Below are positions 8,342 through 16,175 of a DNA stretch of 35,047 bases, piece by piece; positions within the stretch are counted from its first letter, which is position 1, and every line of letters starts with the position of its first letter. The DNA comes from Candidatus Eiseniibacteriota bacterium (GTDB lineage Bacteria > Eisenbacteria > RBG-16-71-46). The stretch is from the NCBI GenBank assembly GCA_016178685.1, contig JACOSU010000026.1, positions 1 to 35,047 of the forward strand, written 5' to 3'. Under the pieces are notes generated by a model, which worked only from the letters and a program-made list of their open reading frames with translations, ran no database searches and was not told the DNA's origin. A program made the position numbers and the translations under genes.

Positions 8342-9979
8342 GTGGAAACCGTTTCAGGCACCGTGGAGGAGCGGGAAGCTTCGCTGGCCGCGTCGATCGA
8401 ACGGCTGGTGGCCGAGCTCTCGCCGCTGCAGCGCGCGCACCACGAAGCGCTGTGGCTCGCGAACCTGACCGGCCAGAACGAGCACGAGGAGGCCTGCGCA
8501 CACCTCGATTTGAAGGTGCGCCTGATGTTCTCGCGCAGCGAACCCTACCGATTCCTGCTCGACCTTCGCGCGGCCGGAGGAGTCTCGGATCCGACGCTCG
8601 CGCGCCAGCTCGATCTGTTGATCCACAGCTACCACGCGCATCAGATTCCCCCCGCAGCGATCGAGCGGATGGTGCGGATCGAGAAATCGCTCGAGAGCCG
8701 CTTCAACAACTTCCGCGCCGAGTTCCGTGGACGCCGCGTGGGGGACAACGAGATCCGCCAGGTGCTGCAGAATTCGGACGACGAGGCCGAGCGGCGCGAA
8801 GCGTGGGAGGCTTCCAAGCAGATCGGGGTGGAGGTCGCGGGAGACCTGCGCGAGCTGGTTCGGGTCCGCAACGCCGCGGCCCGCGACCTCGGCTTCGAAA
8901 ACTTCTACGCCATGTCGCTCGCGCTCGACGAGCTGGACGAAGCCGAGCTGTTCGCGCTGCTCGAAGACCTGGAGCGCGGAACCCGGCCGCTGTTCGACGC
9001 GTACCGGAGTGAACTCGAGCCGCGCCTCGCTCGAAGATTCGGAATCGCGGTCGATCGGCTGCAACCGTGGCACCTGCGCGATCCGTTCTTCCAGGAGGCA
9101 CCGCCGGCGGCGGTCGACCTGGATCCGTATTTCGCCGCAAAGTCCCTCGAAGAGATCACCGCGCGTTTTTTCACGGCGATCGGCCTCGACATCTGCGATG
9201 TACTCGAGCGCGCCGATCTGTACGAAAAGCCGGGCAAGAGCCAGCACGCGTTCTGCCTGCACGTGGATCGCGGGGCGGACATCCGCGTGTTGTGCAATCT
9301 GCGTCCGAACGAGGCGTGGATGAGCACCATGCTCCACGAGTTCGGACACGCGGCCTACGACAAGTTTCTGGACCCGGGCCTGCCGTGGCTACTGCGCAGC
9401 CACGCGCACACGCTCACGACCGAGGCGAGCGCGATGTTGTTCGGACGCTTGAGCAAGAACGCCGCGTGGCTCGAGCGCCACGCAGATGTCGCGGCCGCCC
9501 AGGCGCGCCCGGTCGGCGAGGCCTGCGCGCGCGCGATCCGCGAGCAGCTGCTGGTGCAGACCCGCTGGTGCCTCGTGATGTGCACCATGGAGCGCGCGCT
9601 TTATCGGGATCCCGGGCAGGACCTCGACACGCTGTGGTGGGATCTGGTCGAGCGCTTTCAGGGCGTGCGCCGGCCCGAGGGCCGCCGCGCCCCGGACTGG
9701 GCGAGCAAGATCCACTTCAGCGTGGCGCCGGTCTACTACCAGAATTACGTGCTGGGGGAGATGATGGCGTCCCAGTTGCAGCGCCATCTGCTCGTGAACG
9801 TGGTGGGCGGGGACGATCCATGGCCGCGCTATGTCTCGAGTCCGGCAGTGGGCGAGTTCCTGATCCGCGAACTCTATCGAAGCGGACGGTCGACGGACTG
9901 GCGCGCCACCATCCTCCGCGCGACCGGAGCGCCGCTCAGCGTCTCGGCGTTCGTGGACGAACTGGCGGGGCGGGTCTGA
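8342..9979 (+). CDS. Zinc metallopeptidase of the M3/M2 (thimet oligopeptidase/ACE-like) fold
   Basis: A 545-residue, mostly helical protein without a signal peptide. The zinc site is complete: HEFGH with His332, Glu333 and His336, then Glu361 in TEASAMLFG, 25 residues after the second His. That spacing matches M3 oligopeptidases and is one longer than in ACE (M2). ARDLGFENFYAMSLALDELD and the GKSQHAFCLHVDRG stretch before the zinc site are seen in bacterial M2/M3 relatives. It probably cleaves short peptides in the cytoplasm. I chose the GTG at 8342 because GAGGAGGAG (8328-8336) lies 5-6 bases upstream; a GTG at 8315 would add nine residues. It is the first gene of a packed six-gene run, and its stop overlaps the next gene by 4 bases. 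Confidence 0.85.
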   Translation: METVSGTVEEREASLAASIERLVAELSPLQRAHHEALWLANLTGQNEHEEACAHLDLKVRLMFSRSEPYRFLLDLRAAGGVSDPTLARQLDLLIHSYHAHQIPPAAIERMVRIEKSLESRFNNFRAEFRGRRVGDNEIRQVLQNSDDEAERREAWEASKQIGVEVAGDLRELVRVRNAAARDLGFENFYAMSLALDELDEAELFALLEDLERGTRPLFDAYRSELEPRLARRFGIAVDRLQPWHLRDPFFQEAPPAAVDLDPYFAAKSLEEITARFFTAIGLDICDVLERADLYEKPGKSQHAFCLHVDRGADIRVLCNLRPNEAWMSTMLHEFGHAAYDKFLDPGLPWLLRSHAHTLTTEASAMLFGRLSKNAAWLERHADVAAAQARPVGEACARAIREQLLVQTRWCLVMCTMERALYRDPGQDLDTLWWDLVERFQGVRRPEGRRAPDWASKIHFSVAPVYYQNYVLGEMMASQLQRHLLVNVVGGDDPWPRYVSSPAVGEFLIRELYRSGRSTDWRATILRATGAPLSVSAFVDELAGRV

Positions 9980-11169
9980 TCTCCGGAGCCTCGACGCCCT
10001 CCCCTGCGCTTCGCGCGCCTCGCGCGAGTCTGCCGCTCGACGGTCTGGTGGTACTCGACCTCTCGCGCGTGCTGGCCGGACCCTACGCCACGCAGATGCT
10101 GGGCGACCTGGGCGCCGAGGTGTGGAAGATCGAGCGTCCGGGAGTGGGAGATGAGACCCGGGCCTGGGGGCCGCCGTTCGTCGGCGGGGAATCGGCGTAC
10201 TTCCTGTCGGTCAATCGCAGCAAGAGAAGCGTGGTTCTCGATTTTCGGGACGCGCGCGACCGCGACGCGCTGCTGCGGGCCGCGCGCGAGGCGGATGTGG
10301 TGGTCGAGAATTTCCTGCCCGGGGACCTCGAGCGGTTCGCTCTCGATGCCCGCTCGCTGCGTGCCGCTCATCCCGATCTCGTGACGTGCTCGATCACCGG
10401 ATTCGGCCAGGACGGCCCCTACGCCAGCCTGCCCGGCTACGACGCCGTGCTCCAGGGCTTCACCGGCTTGATGAGCGTGACGGGTGAGCCGGATGGCGCT
10501 CCGCTCAAGGTCGGCGTGGCGCTGATCGACGTGCTGACCGGTGCGCATGCGGCGGCTGCCATCCTCGCGGCGCTGGTGGGAAGGCTGCGCGGGTGCGGCG
10601 GAGTGGCGCTCGACATCGCGCTGTTCGAAGTCGGCGTGGCCTCGCTGGTCAACGTGGCGCAGGCCGCGCTCGCGACCGGGGCTCCTGCGAGGCGTCACGG
10701 GAACGCGCATCCGCACATCGTTCCCTACCAGACGTTCGAAGCCCGCGACGGCGCGCTCGTGATCGCGGTCGGGAACGACGAACAGTGGCGGCGCCTGTGC
10801 GAGGCGCTCGACCTGGAAGACCTGGGGCGCGACGGCGCGCTTGCGAGCAATCCGGGCCGGCTCGAGCGGCGCGCAGAGGTCACGGGGGCGATCGCGCGCC
10901 GGCTCGCCGGGCGTCCGCGCGATGAATGGCTCGCCCGGCTGCGGGCGGCGCGCGTGCCGGCGGGACCGGTGCGCGACATCGCGGAAGTGATGCGCGATCC
11001 CGCGCTTGCCGCTCGCGACATGGTCCGATCGGCGACCTTGCCCGGGAGCGGCTCGCCGGTGGAGGTTCTGTCGCTGCCGTGGAGGTCGGACGGTGTGCGT
11101 CCCGCGCTGCATCTGCCGCCGCCTCGTCTCGGGGCGCACGGCACGGAGTTTCGGGCCCGCTTCGGGTAG
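9976..11169 (+). CDS. CaiB/BaiF family CoA-transferase (family III), apparent CTG start
   Basis: About 397 residues. The family III pattern is clear: LDGLVVLDLSRVLAGPYATQ, GDLGAEVWKIERPGVGDETR, FLSVNRSKRSVVLDF, DVVVENFLPGDLERF and ITGFGQDGPYASLPGYD. The nucleophilic Asp185 lies in VALIDVLTGAHAAAAILAAL. It moves CoA from one acyl-CoA to another carboxylic acid; the acids cannot be inferred. No ATG, GTG or TTG lies in frame where the family starts. The choices are CTG at 9976, overlapping the upstream TGA as CTGA like the usual ATGA coupling, ATC at 9979, or GTG at 10048, which would delete the conserved LPLDGL start. I prefer CTG 9976. The next gene follows after one base. Confidence 0.85.
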   Translation: MISGASTPSPALRAPRASLPLDGLVVLDLSRVLAGPYATQMLGDLGAEVWKIERPGVGDETRAWGPPFVGGESAYFLSVNRSKRSVVLDFRDARDRDALLRAAREADVVVENFLPGDLERFALDARSLRAAHPDLVTCSITGFGQDGPYASLPGYDAVLQGFTGLMSVTGEPDGAPLKVGVALIDVLTGAHAAAAILAALVGRLRGCGGVALDIALFEVGVASLVNVAQAALATGAPARRHGNAHPHIVPYQTFEARDGALVIAVGNDEQWRRLCEALDLEDLGRDGALASNPGRLERRAEVTGAIARRLAGRPRDEWLARLRAARVPAGPVRDIAEVMRDPALAARDMVRSATLPGSGSPVEVLSLPWRSDGVRPALHLPPPRLGAHGTEFRARFG

Positions 11170-11170
11170 A

Positions 11171-12439
11171 ATGCGCGTGGAAGACATCCCGATCATCCGC
11201 AAGAATCCGGGGCTGCGAATGCGAACGCTCGATTCGATCCTCCGCGCCGCGGCGGCGCTCACGCTCGCGCTCCTCGCGCTGGTCTGCCCCTCGGCCGCGC
11301 ACGCCGGCCCCGGCGACGCGAACGCCGACAGCATCTATCTGGTCGGTGAGTTCGTCGATCCGGTCTGCCTGTTCCAGCACAACATGCACGGCGCGACCGC
11401 GAAACAGTGCGCTCTCGTCCGCGGGCGGATCGAGCAGGGGATGGGGTTCCTCGACATCCGCCGCGGCCGTTTCTACACGGTGGTGGGACAGAACCACTGG
11501 CAGGATGCGAGGCAGGGCTTCCTCGGCGCGCTGGGCGAGACGCTCGCGATCAAGGCCCGCGTGTGGCGGAACGCAGGCGCTGCGGCGATCGTGGTGAACG
11601 CGGTCTACCCGCTCGATCGCCAGCCGGCCGCGGTCTACCGGTGGTGGCCGTGGCATCTCGAATGGAGCGTCGCGCTGGGTTGCGCGATGCTGGCCGCGCT
11701 CTATCTGGTCGCGCTCGCGCGGGCCCGAACGCGGCCCGAGCACAACCGGCGGCCCGAGCCGTGGCGCGCGCCGCTGTTCCTCGCGAGCCTCGTCGTGGTG
11801 ATGATCTCGCTCAACGGGCCGCTGCACGATCTGAGTGATCTCTACCTGTTCAGCACGCACATGATTCAGCACCTGCTGCTGGCTCTGTTCTTTCCGCCGA
11901 TGCTGATCCTCGGCCTGCCGCCCTCCCTCGCGCTCCGCATCACGTCGCATGCAGCGGTGCGGCCGCTGTGGCGGCCGGTGTCCGCGATGCCGGTCGGCTT
12001 CGTGCTCTACACGATCGTGTTCTCGATGTGGCACCTGCCGTCGCTCTACGACCTGATGATGCGGCAGCACGGCATTCACATCGCCATGCACCTGATGTTG
12101 ATGGCGAGCGCCGTGCTGATGTGGTGGCCGCTGCTGGGCGGAGAGGCGGTCGGGCGGCGGATGGGCCCCGGCGCGCAGATTCTCTACCTGTTCGTGCTGA
12201 GCCTTCCGATGCTGCCGGTGGCGGCGTTGATCACGCTCGCCGATCATCCGCTCTACGTGTGGTACGCCCTCGCGCCGCGCGTGCTGCCAATCTCCGCGCT
12301 CGAGGACCAGCGACTTGGCGGGCTCATCATGTGGGTCCCGGGCACGCTGTTCTGGTGGGTCATGATCACGGTGGTGTTCTTCCGCAGGCTGGCGCGCGAC
12401 AGCCGGCCCGACGAGTCACTGGCCGAGGGCACGGTCTGA
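11171..12439 (+). CDS. CtaG-type cytochrome c oxidase assembly factor fused to an N-terminal secreted Cys/His domain
   Basis: A 422-residue protein in two parts. Residues 1-45 are a signal sequence ending near AHAG. Residues 55-150 form a domain starting YLVGEFVDPVC, with Cys66, His70, Met72, His73 and Cys80. From about 160 to 410 lies a membrane domain of seven or so helices matching the Caa3_CtaG family (PF09678): LHDLSDLYLFSTHMIQHLLL, FSMWHLPSLYDL, HGIHIAMHLML and VLMWWPLLGG. CtaG delivers or helps insert copper in caa3-type cytochrome oxidase. The N-terminal domain is related to the secreted protein at 25445-25864. The ATG at 11171 is one base after the upstream stop; an ATG at 11219 would give a cleaner signal peptide and is equally possible. 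Citrate synthase follows, fitting an energy-metabolism operon. Confidence 0.88.
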   Translation: MRVEDIPIIRKNPGLRMRTLDSILRAAAALTLALLALVCPSAAHAGPGDANADSIYLVGEFVDPVCLFQHNMHGATAKQCALVRGRIEQGMGFLDIRRGRFYTVVGQNHWQDARQGFLGALGETLAIKARVWRNAGAAAIVVNAVYPLDRQPAAVYRWWPWHLEWSVALGCAMLAALYLVALARARTRPEHNRRPEPWRAPLFLASLVVVMISLNGPLHDLSDLYLFSTHMIQHLLLALFFPPMLILGLPPSLALRITSHAAVRPLWRPVSAMPVGFVLYTIVFSMWHLPSLYDLMMRQHGIHIAMHLMLMASAVLMWWPLLGGEAVGRRMGPGAQILYLFVLSLPMLPVAALITLADHPLYVWYALAPRVLPISALEDQRLGGLIMWVPGTLFWWVMITVVFFRRLARDSRPDESLAEGTV

Positions 12440-12468
12440 CCGCGCGTCCGAACGAAAGGAGTCCTGTC

Positions 12469-13611
12469 ATGTCCCAACCGGCGACGCCCGGGCGGCGCGG
12501 GCTGGATGGCGTGGTCGCGGCGCAAACGCGATTGAGCCACGTCGACGGCCAGGCTGGCGAGCTGATCATCGTCGGGTACGAACTCAAGGATCTGGCGGGC
12601 GTCGTGAGCTTCGAAGAAGCCGCGTGGCTGCTGTGGAGCGGAACGCTGCCCCTGGCCGGCGAGCTGGGGACGATGCGCCGCGAGGTCGCCGCGCTGCGCG
12701 CGCTGCCCGAGACCACGCTGAGCGTGATCCGGGCCGCCGCGAAGGCGCCTCCGATCGACGCGCTGCGCATGGCGTGCGCGAGCCTCTCGCTCGGCGTCGC
12801 GAATCCCGACGACATCTCGCCGGCCGCCGACCGGCGGGCCGCCATGACGCTGGCCGCGCGCTTCCCGACCATCGTCGCGGCGCACACGCGCCTGGCGGAG
12901 GGTCGGGAGCCGATCGCTCCGCGCGCCGACCTCTCGCTGGCCGCGAACTTCCTCTACATGGTGACCGGGCGCGAGCCCGATCCGATCGCGGCGCGCTCGC
13001 TCGACACCTACTGGGTGACGGTGATCGATCACGGCATGAACGCCTCGACGTTCACCGCGCGCGTGATCGCGAGCACGCGCTCCGATATGATGAGCGCGGT
13101 GACGGGGGCGGTCGGCGCTCTGAAGGGGCCGCTCCACGGCGGGGCGCCGGGACCGGTGCTCGACATGCTGGTGGAGATCAAGACCGCGGACCACGCGGAA
13201 GCCTGGCTTCGCCGCGAACTCGCCGAAGGGCGTCGCATCATGGGATTCGGACACCGCGTCTACAAGGTTCGCGATCCGCGCGCCGAGGTGCTGAGCCGCG
13301 TGGCCGAGGAGATGGGCCGCGCCCGCCTCGAGGACCGCCACCTGTTCGATCTCGCGCGGGACGTGGAGCGGACCGCGCTGCGCGTGCTCGACGAAGTCAA
13401 GCCGGGACGCAACCTTCGCACCAACGTCGAGTTCTACACCGCGCTCGTGCTCCAGTCGCTGGGTCTCAAGCCGCAGACGTTCGTCGCGATGTTCGCGTGC
13501 GGGCGCGTGGCGGGCTGGTGCGCGCACGTGATCGAGCAGCACGCCGAGGATCACCTGATTCGCCCGCAGTCCGATTACATCGGGCCGCGCGGGCTCAAGG
13601 TCGGGAAGTAG
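12469..13611 (+). CDS. Citrate synthase / 2-methylcitrate synthase family
   Basis: A 380-residue enzyme of the short type II-like/archaeal length class. It condenses acetyl-CoA with oxaloacetate (or propionyl-CoA in the methylcitrate branch). Landmarks: an N-terminal GLDGVVAAQTRLSHVDGQAG, DHGMNASTF with His188, GPLHGGAPG with catalytic His223, and GFGHRVYKVRDPRAEV with catalytic His262. The third catalytic position, usually Asp in NVDFY, is Glu321 here (TNVEFYTALVLQSLG). C-terminal VAGWCAHVIEQH and RPQSDYIGP are normal. The ATG at 12469 is preceded by AAGGAG (12456-12461) at a good distance. It follows the CtaG fusion by 29 bases. Citrate versus methylcitrate preference cannot be told from sequence alone. 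Confidence 0.92.
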   Translation: MSQPATPGRRGLDGVVAAQTRLSHVDGQAGELIIVGYELKDLAGVVSFEEAAWLLWSGTLPLAGELGTMRREVAALRALPETTLSVIRAAAKAPPIDALRMACASLSLGVANPDDISPAADRRAAMTLAARFPTIVAAHTRLAEGREPIAPRADLSLAANFLYMVTGREPDPIAARSLDTYWVTVIDHGMNASTFTARVIASTRSDMMSAVTGAVGALKGPLHGGAPGPVLDMLVEIKTADHAEAWLRRELAEGRRIMGFGHRVYKVRDPRAEVLSRVAEEMGRARLEDRHLFDLARDVERTALRVLDEVKPGRNLRTNVEFYTALVLQSLGLKPQTFVAMFACGRVAGWCAHVIEQHAEDHLIRPQSDYIGPRGLKVGK

Positions 13612-13631
13612 CCGAACCGCGCGACGGGGCG

Positions 13632-14558
13632 ATGCGGAACGACGAAGAAACGACCGGCGGACGCGCGCGGCCCGATCCGTCCCGCCGCCGGTCCCCGCCT
13701 CCACTTCACATCGTCACGCTTCTGGTATCCGCGCTGATTCTGTTTCTCGCGGGCTCGGCCTGGCTGGCGCTCTATCCCGGCGTGCCAGCCGATCTGGGGG
13801 GCGTGCCGAATCTCGATTCGCGCGCGACGCGCGTCAGCATCCCGGTCGGCGGGGCGGATCACCTGGATGGATTTCTGATCCTGGGATCGCGGCGCGCTCT
13901 GGTCGTGATCTTTCACGGTTACGGTCGCGACCACACGCGCGCCTGGCGCTACGGACGGTTCCTGTCGAAGGCCGGCTTTAGCGTGCTCGCGGCGGACTTT
14001 CGCTCGTCACGAGCGGCGGATCGCAAGCCCACCACGCTCGGATTCTACGAGGTGGAGGACGCGCGAGCGGTGCTCGACTGGACTCGGAGCGACGCGCGCA
14101 CCCGTGCCCTGCCGCTCGCGCTGCTCGGAGAATCGCTGGGAGGAAGCGTGGCGCTGGCGGTCGCCGCGGAACATCCCGAAGTGAGGGCGGTGATCGCGGA
14201 CTGTCCGTTCGTGAGCGGGGCGCGCGCGCTCGACGATGCGCTCGAGCGCTGGGCGCACGTGCCGCGCTGGCCCGCGGCGTCGATCACCGCGGCGATGGCA
14301 GAGCGGTTGACCGGTCACGATCCGCGCGCGCTCGACGTGCTGGCCGCGGCGCGGCGACTGGACCGGACGCCGGTGCTGTTCATCGCGTCGGAACGGGACG
14401 ACCGGCTGTCGGCCGGAGAGACCCGCGACCTGTGGCGCGCGGCGGGCGCCAAGGATCCGATCTGGATCCTGGCCGACTGTGGCCACAACCAGGCGTGGTT
14501 GAGGCACCGCGCGGAGTACGAGCGCCGCGTGCTGGCGTTCCTCGAGTCGAGACGGTGA
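13632..14558 (+). CDS. Membrane-anchored alpha/beta hydrolase
   Basis: A 308-residue protein. A short cytoplasmic Arg/Pro-rich tail precedes one membrane helix (about residues 26-48), so the hydrolase domain probably faces the periplasm. The fold is shown by VVIFHGYGRD (oxyanion region), the nucleophile elbow LGESLGGS with Ser168, an acidic loop in FIASERDDRLS and the catalytic His285 in ADCGHNQAW. It resembles the YqkD/BAAT-like esterases of the prolyl-oligopeptidase-type group. The substrate is unknown. The ATG at 13632 follows the citrate synthase stop by 20 bases. Its own stop overlaps the GTG of the next gene (GTGA), so translation is probably coupled. Confidence 0.85.
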   Translation: MRNDEETTGGRARPDPSRRRSPPPLHIVTLLVSALILFLAGSAWLALYPGVPADLGGVPNLDSRATRVSIPVGGADHLDGFLILGSRRALVVIFHGYGRDHTRAWRYGRFLSKAGFSVLAADFRSSRAADRKPTTLGFYEVEDARAVLDWTRSDARTRALPLALLGESLGGSVALAVAAEHPEVRAVIADCPFVSGARALDDALERWAHVPRWPAASITAAMAERLTGHDPRALDVLAAARRLDRTPVLFIASERDDRLSAGETRDLWRAAGAKDPIWILADCGHNQAWLRHRAEYERRVLAFLESRR

Positions 14559-15352
14559 GCGCGCGCGTCCTGCTCGGAACGCAGGGCTGGTCCTACTCCG
14601 ACTGGATCGGCGTGTTCTATCCGCCGGGCGCGAAGCCGGAACACTACCTGCCGTTCTATTCTCAGGTGTTCGATACCGTCGAGCTCGACACCACGTTCTA
14701 CGATGCGCCGAAGGTCGCCATCGCGCGTTCGTGGGGGAAGCGCGTGCCCGGCTCGTTCCGGTTCGCCGCCAAGGTGCCGCGTGCCATCACGCACGATAGG
14801 CGGCTCGCCGCCACCGCGGCGGAGTTCGAATCGTTCGTGCGCTCGCTGGATCCGCTCGGAGAGAAACTCGGACCCTTGCTGATCCAGCTTCCGGCCGAGT
14901 TCACGCGCGATGAATCCACCGCGGGGACGTTGCGGAAATTTCTCGCTCAGGTCCCGGCCGGGGTGAAGGTGGCGGTTGAATTCCGCGACGCATCGTGGCA
15001 TGACGAAGCGACTTACGAGGTGCTGAGGCAGCACAACGCCGCGTTCGCGTGGACCCAGTGGCGCGACCTTCCGCGCGTGACCGAGGTGACGGCGGATTTT
15101 CTCTACCTGCGCTGGCTCGGCGTGCGCGACCGGGTCGAGAAGTACGATCGGGTTTCGATCGATCGCAGCGCCGCGCACGCCGAGTGGGAAGCCGATCTCA
15201 CCCGGGCGCTGCCCCGGGTGCGCGAGGTGTACGGCTACTTCAACAATCACTGGGCCGGTCACTCGCCGGCGAGCGCGAACGAGATGAAGCGGCGGCTGGG
15301 GCTGATCGTGGTGGAACCCCGCGACCGGTGGAGCCAGCGGGAACTCTGGTGA
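14555..15352 (+). CDS. DUF72 (YecE-like) family protein
   Basis: A 265-residue TIM-barrel-like protein of the DUF72/YecE family. It shows the usual landmarks GTQGWSYSDWIGVFYP, EHYLPFYSQVFDTVELDTTF, FAAKVPRAITHDRRL, GPLLIQLPAEF, AVEFRDASW and GYFNNHWAGHSPASANEM. The length is normal and the ends are complete. The family is widespread and its biochemical function is not known. The GTG at 14555 overlaps the upstream TGA by 4 bases, closing the packed run that begins with the peptidase at 8342. It converges on the BMC gene, with 34 bases between the stops. Confidence 0.92.
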   Translation: MSARVLLGTQGWSYSDWIGVFYPPGAKPEHYLPFYSQVFDTVELDTTFYDAPKVAIARSWGKRVPGSFRFAAKVPRAITHDRRLAATAAEFESFVRSLDPLGEKLGPLLIQLPAEFTRDESTAGTLRKFLAQVPAGVKVAVEFRDASWHDEATYEVLRQHNAAFAWTQWRDLPRVTEVTADFLYLRWLGVRDRVEKYDRVSIDRSAAHAEWEADLTRALPRVREVYGYFNNHWAGHSPASANEMKRRLGLIVVEPRDRWSQRELW

Positions 15353-15386
15353 CTCGGGGGCGCCGGATCCGCGACGCCGCTCCGCC

Positions 15387-16013
15387 CTACGCGCGGTCCT
15401 GTCCCGTCACGCTGCCGAGCGCGCGGGTCGCCGCATCGCGAGCGGCATCGATCTGCGCTTCGGGGCCCGACAGGTAGAGCCGGCCGAACGCGCCGAATAG
15501 CGAGGCGTCGATCAGCTTGACGCGCGCCGCCTTCAGAGCCTGGTTGGCGGCGAACGCGATGTAGCCGGCCGGCTCGCTCTCGAGAATGAACAGCGATTCA
15601 CCCGAGATCAGCATGTCGCCGTAGCGGATCTTGTTGATGACCTGCGCGTGATAGGGCTCGACCGCGCGGATCACCTGATCCGATACCACGCGCGGCTTCG
15701 TGCGGTCGCCCTCGCCGAGACCGAGGTGGGTCAGCACCGCCTGCCCGCCGATCATGACCTGGCCCTTGTCGCGGTGGTGAATCTCGAGCAGGCCGAATGC
15801 GCGTTCGACCACCATGATCGCGGGCGTGGCCTGCGTCGCCTTGAGCGCCACGTCGGTCACGCGGTTGATGATCAGCCCGGGCGCGGTCTCGATGAACATC
15901 GAGGCATCGCCCGCGACCGGCAGGAAGCCGCGCGCGGTGGTGCCGATGAACGCGGCGAGCTGCGGCTGGAGACTGTCGAGGAAGACGTACGTGCGAAGCG
16001 TGACGTCGGCCAT
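15387..16013 (-). CDS. Tandem BMC-domain (BMC-T type) bacterial microcompartment shell protein
   Basis: A 208-residue soluble protein with two BMC-like halves. The first (about 5-95) has [31 protein letters not shown] and [19 protein letters not shown]. The second (about 110-203) has [19 protein letters not shown] and [20 protein letters not shown]. Helix phrases such as ALKA and the final [18 protein letters not shown] are characteristic of BMC shell proteins (PF00936). Two domains in one chain indicate a BMC-T trimer, which forms a pseudohexameric tile, often with a gated pore. No aldehyde dehydrogenase, phosphotransacylase, BMC-H or BMC-P gene lies in the window, so this is a satellite shell gene or an orphan. 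The ATG at 16013 lies 9 bases after a promoter-like -10 box. Confidence 0.8.
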   Translation of the reverse strand: MADVTLRTYVFLDSLQPQLAAFIGTTARGFLPVAGDASMFIETAPGLIINRVTDVALKATQATPAIMVVERAFGLLEIHHRDKGQVMIGGQAVLTHLGLGEGDRTKPRVVSDQVIRAVEPYHAQVINKIRYGDMLISGESLFILESEPAGYIAFAANQALKAARVKLIDASLFGAFGRLYLSGPEAQIDAARDAATRALGSVTGQDRA

Positions 16014-16022
16014 GGTCCGCGC

Positions 16023-16051
16023 ACCTTAGCGGGGGGGAAGGCGGGCGTCAA
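16023..16051 (-). promoter_or_regulatory. Promoter of the BMC shell gene
   Basis: Read on the minus strand: TTGACG (16046-16051), a 17-base spacer and TAAGGT (16023-16028). The ATG at 16013 is 9 bases downstream of the -10 box, so the leader would be only a few bases long or absent. It is divergent from the promoter at 16139. Confidence 0.55.
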
Positions 16052-16138
16052 TGGATCGCGCGCGAACCGCGCATGATGGGAGGCTGCGCGGGCATTGACC
16101 GCCGCGCGGGCGGCGCTCGATCGACGGCGGCGCGGCCA

Positions 16139-16168
16139 TTGACCGCGCGCTCGGCGCGCCCCTAGACT
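16139..16168 (+). promoter_or_regulatory. Promoter for a leaderless mRNA
   Basis: TTGACC (16139-16144), an 18-base spacer and TAGACT (16163-16168). The GTG start at 16176 is 7 bases after the -10 box. The ten bases CATTGACCGC around the -35 also occur at 16093-16102, 44 bases upstream, without a matching -10. Confidence 0.65.
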
Positions 16169-16175
16169 CGCTCGC

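Noticed and set aside
16093..16146. Direct repeat CATTGACCGC at 16093-16102 and 16137-16146 as an operator pair
   Set aside because: Only ten bases, and the second copy is explained by the -35 box. A repressor site needs more support.
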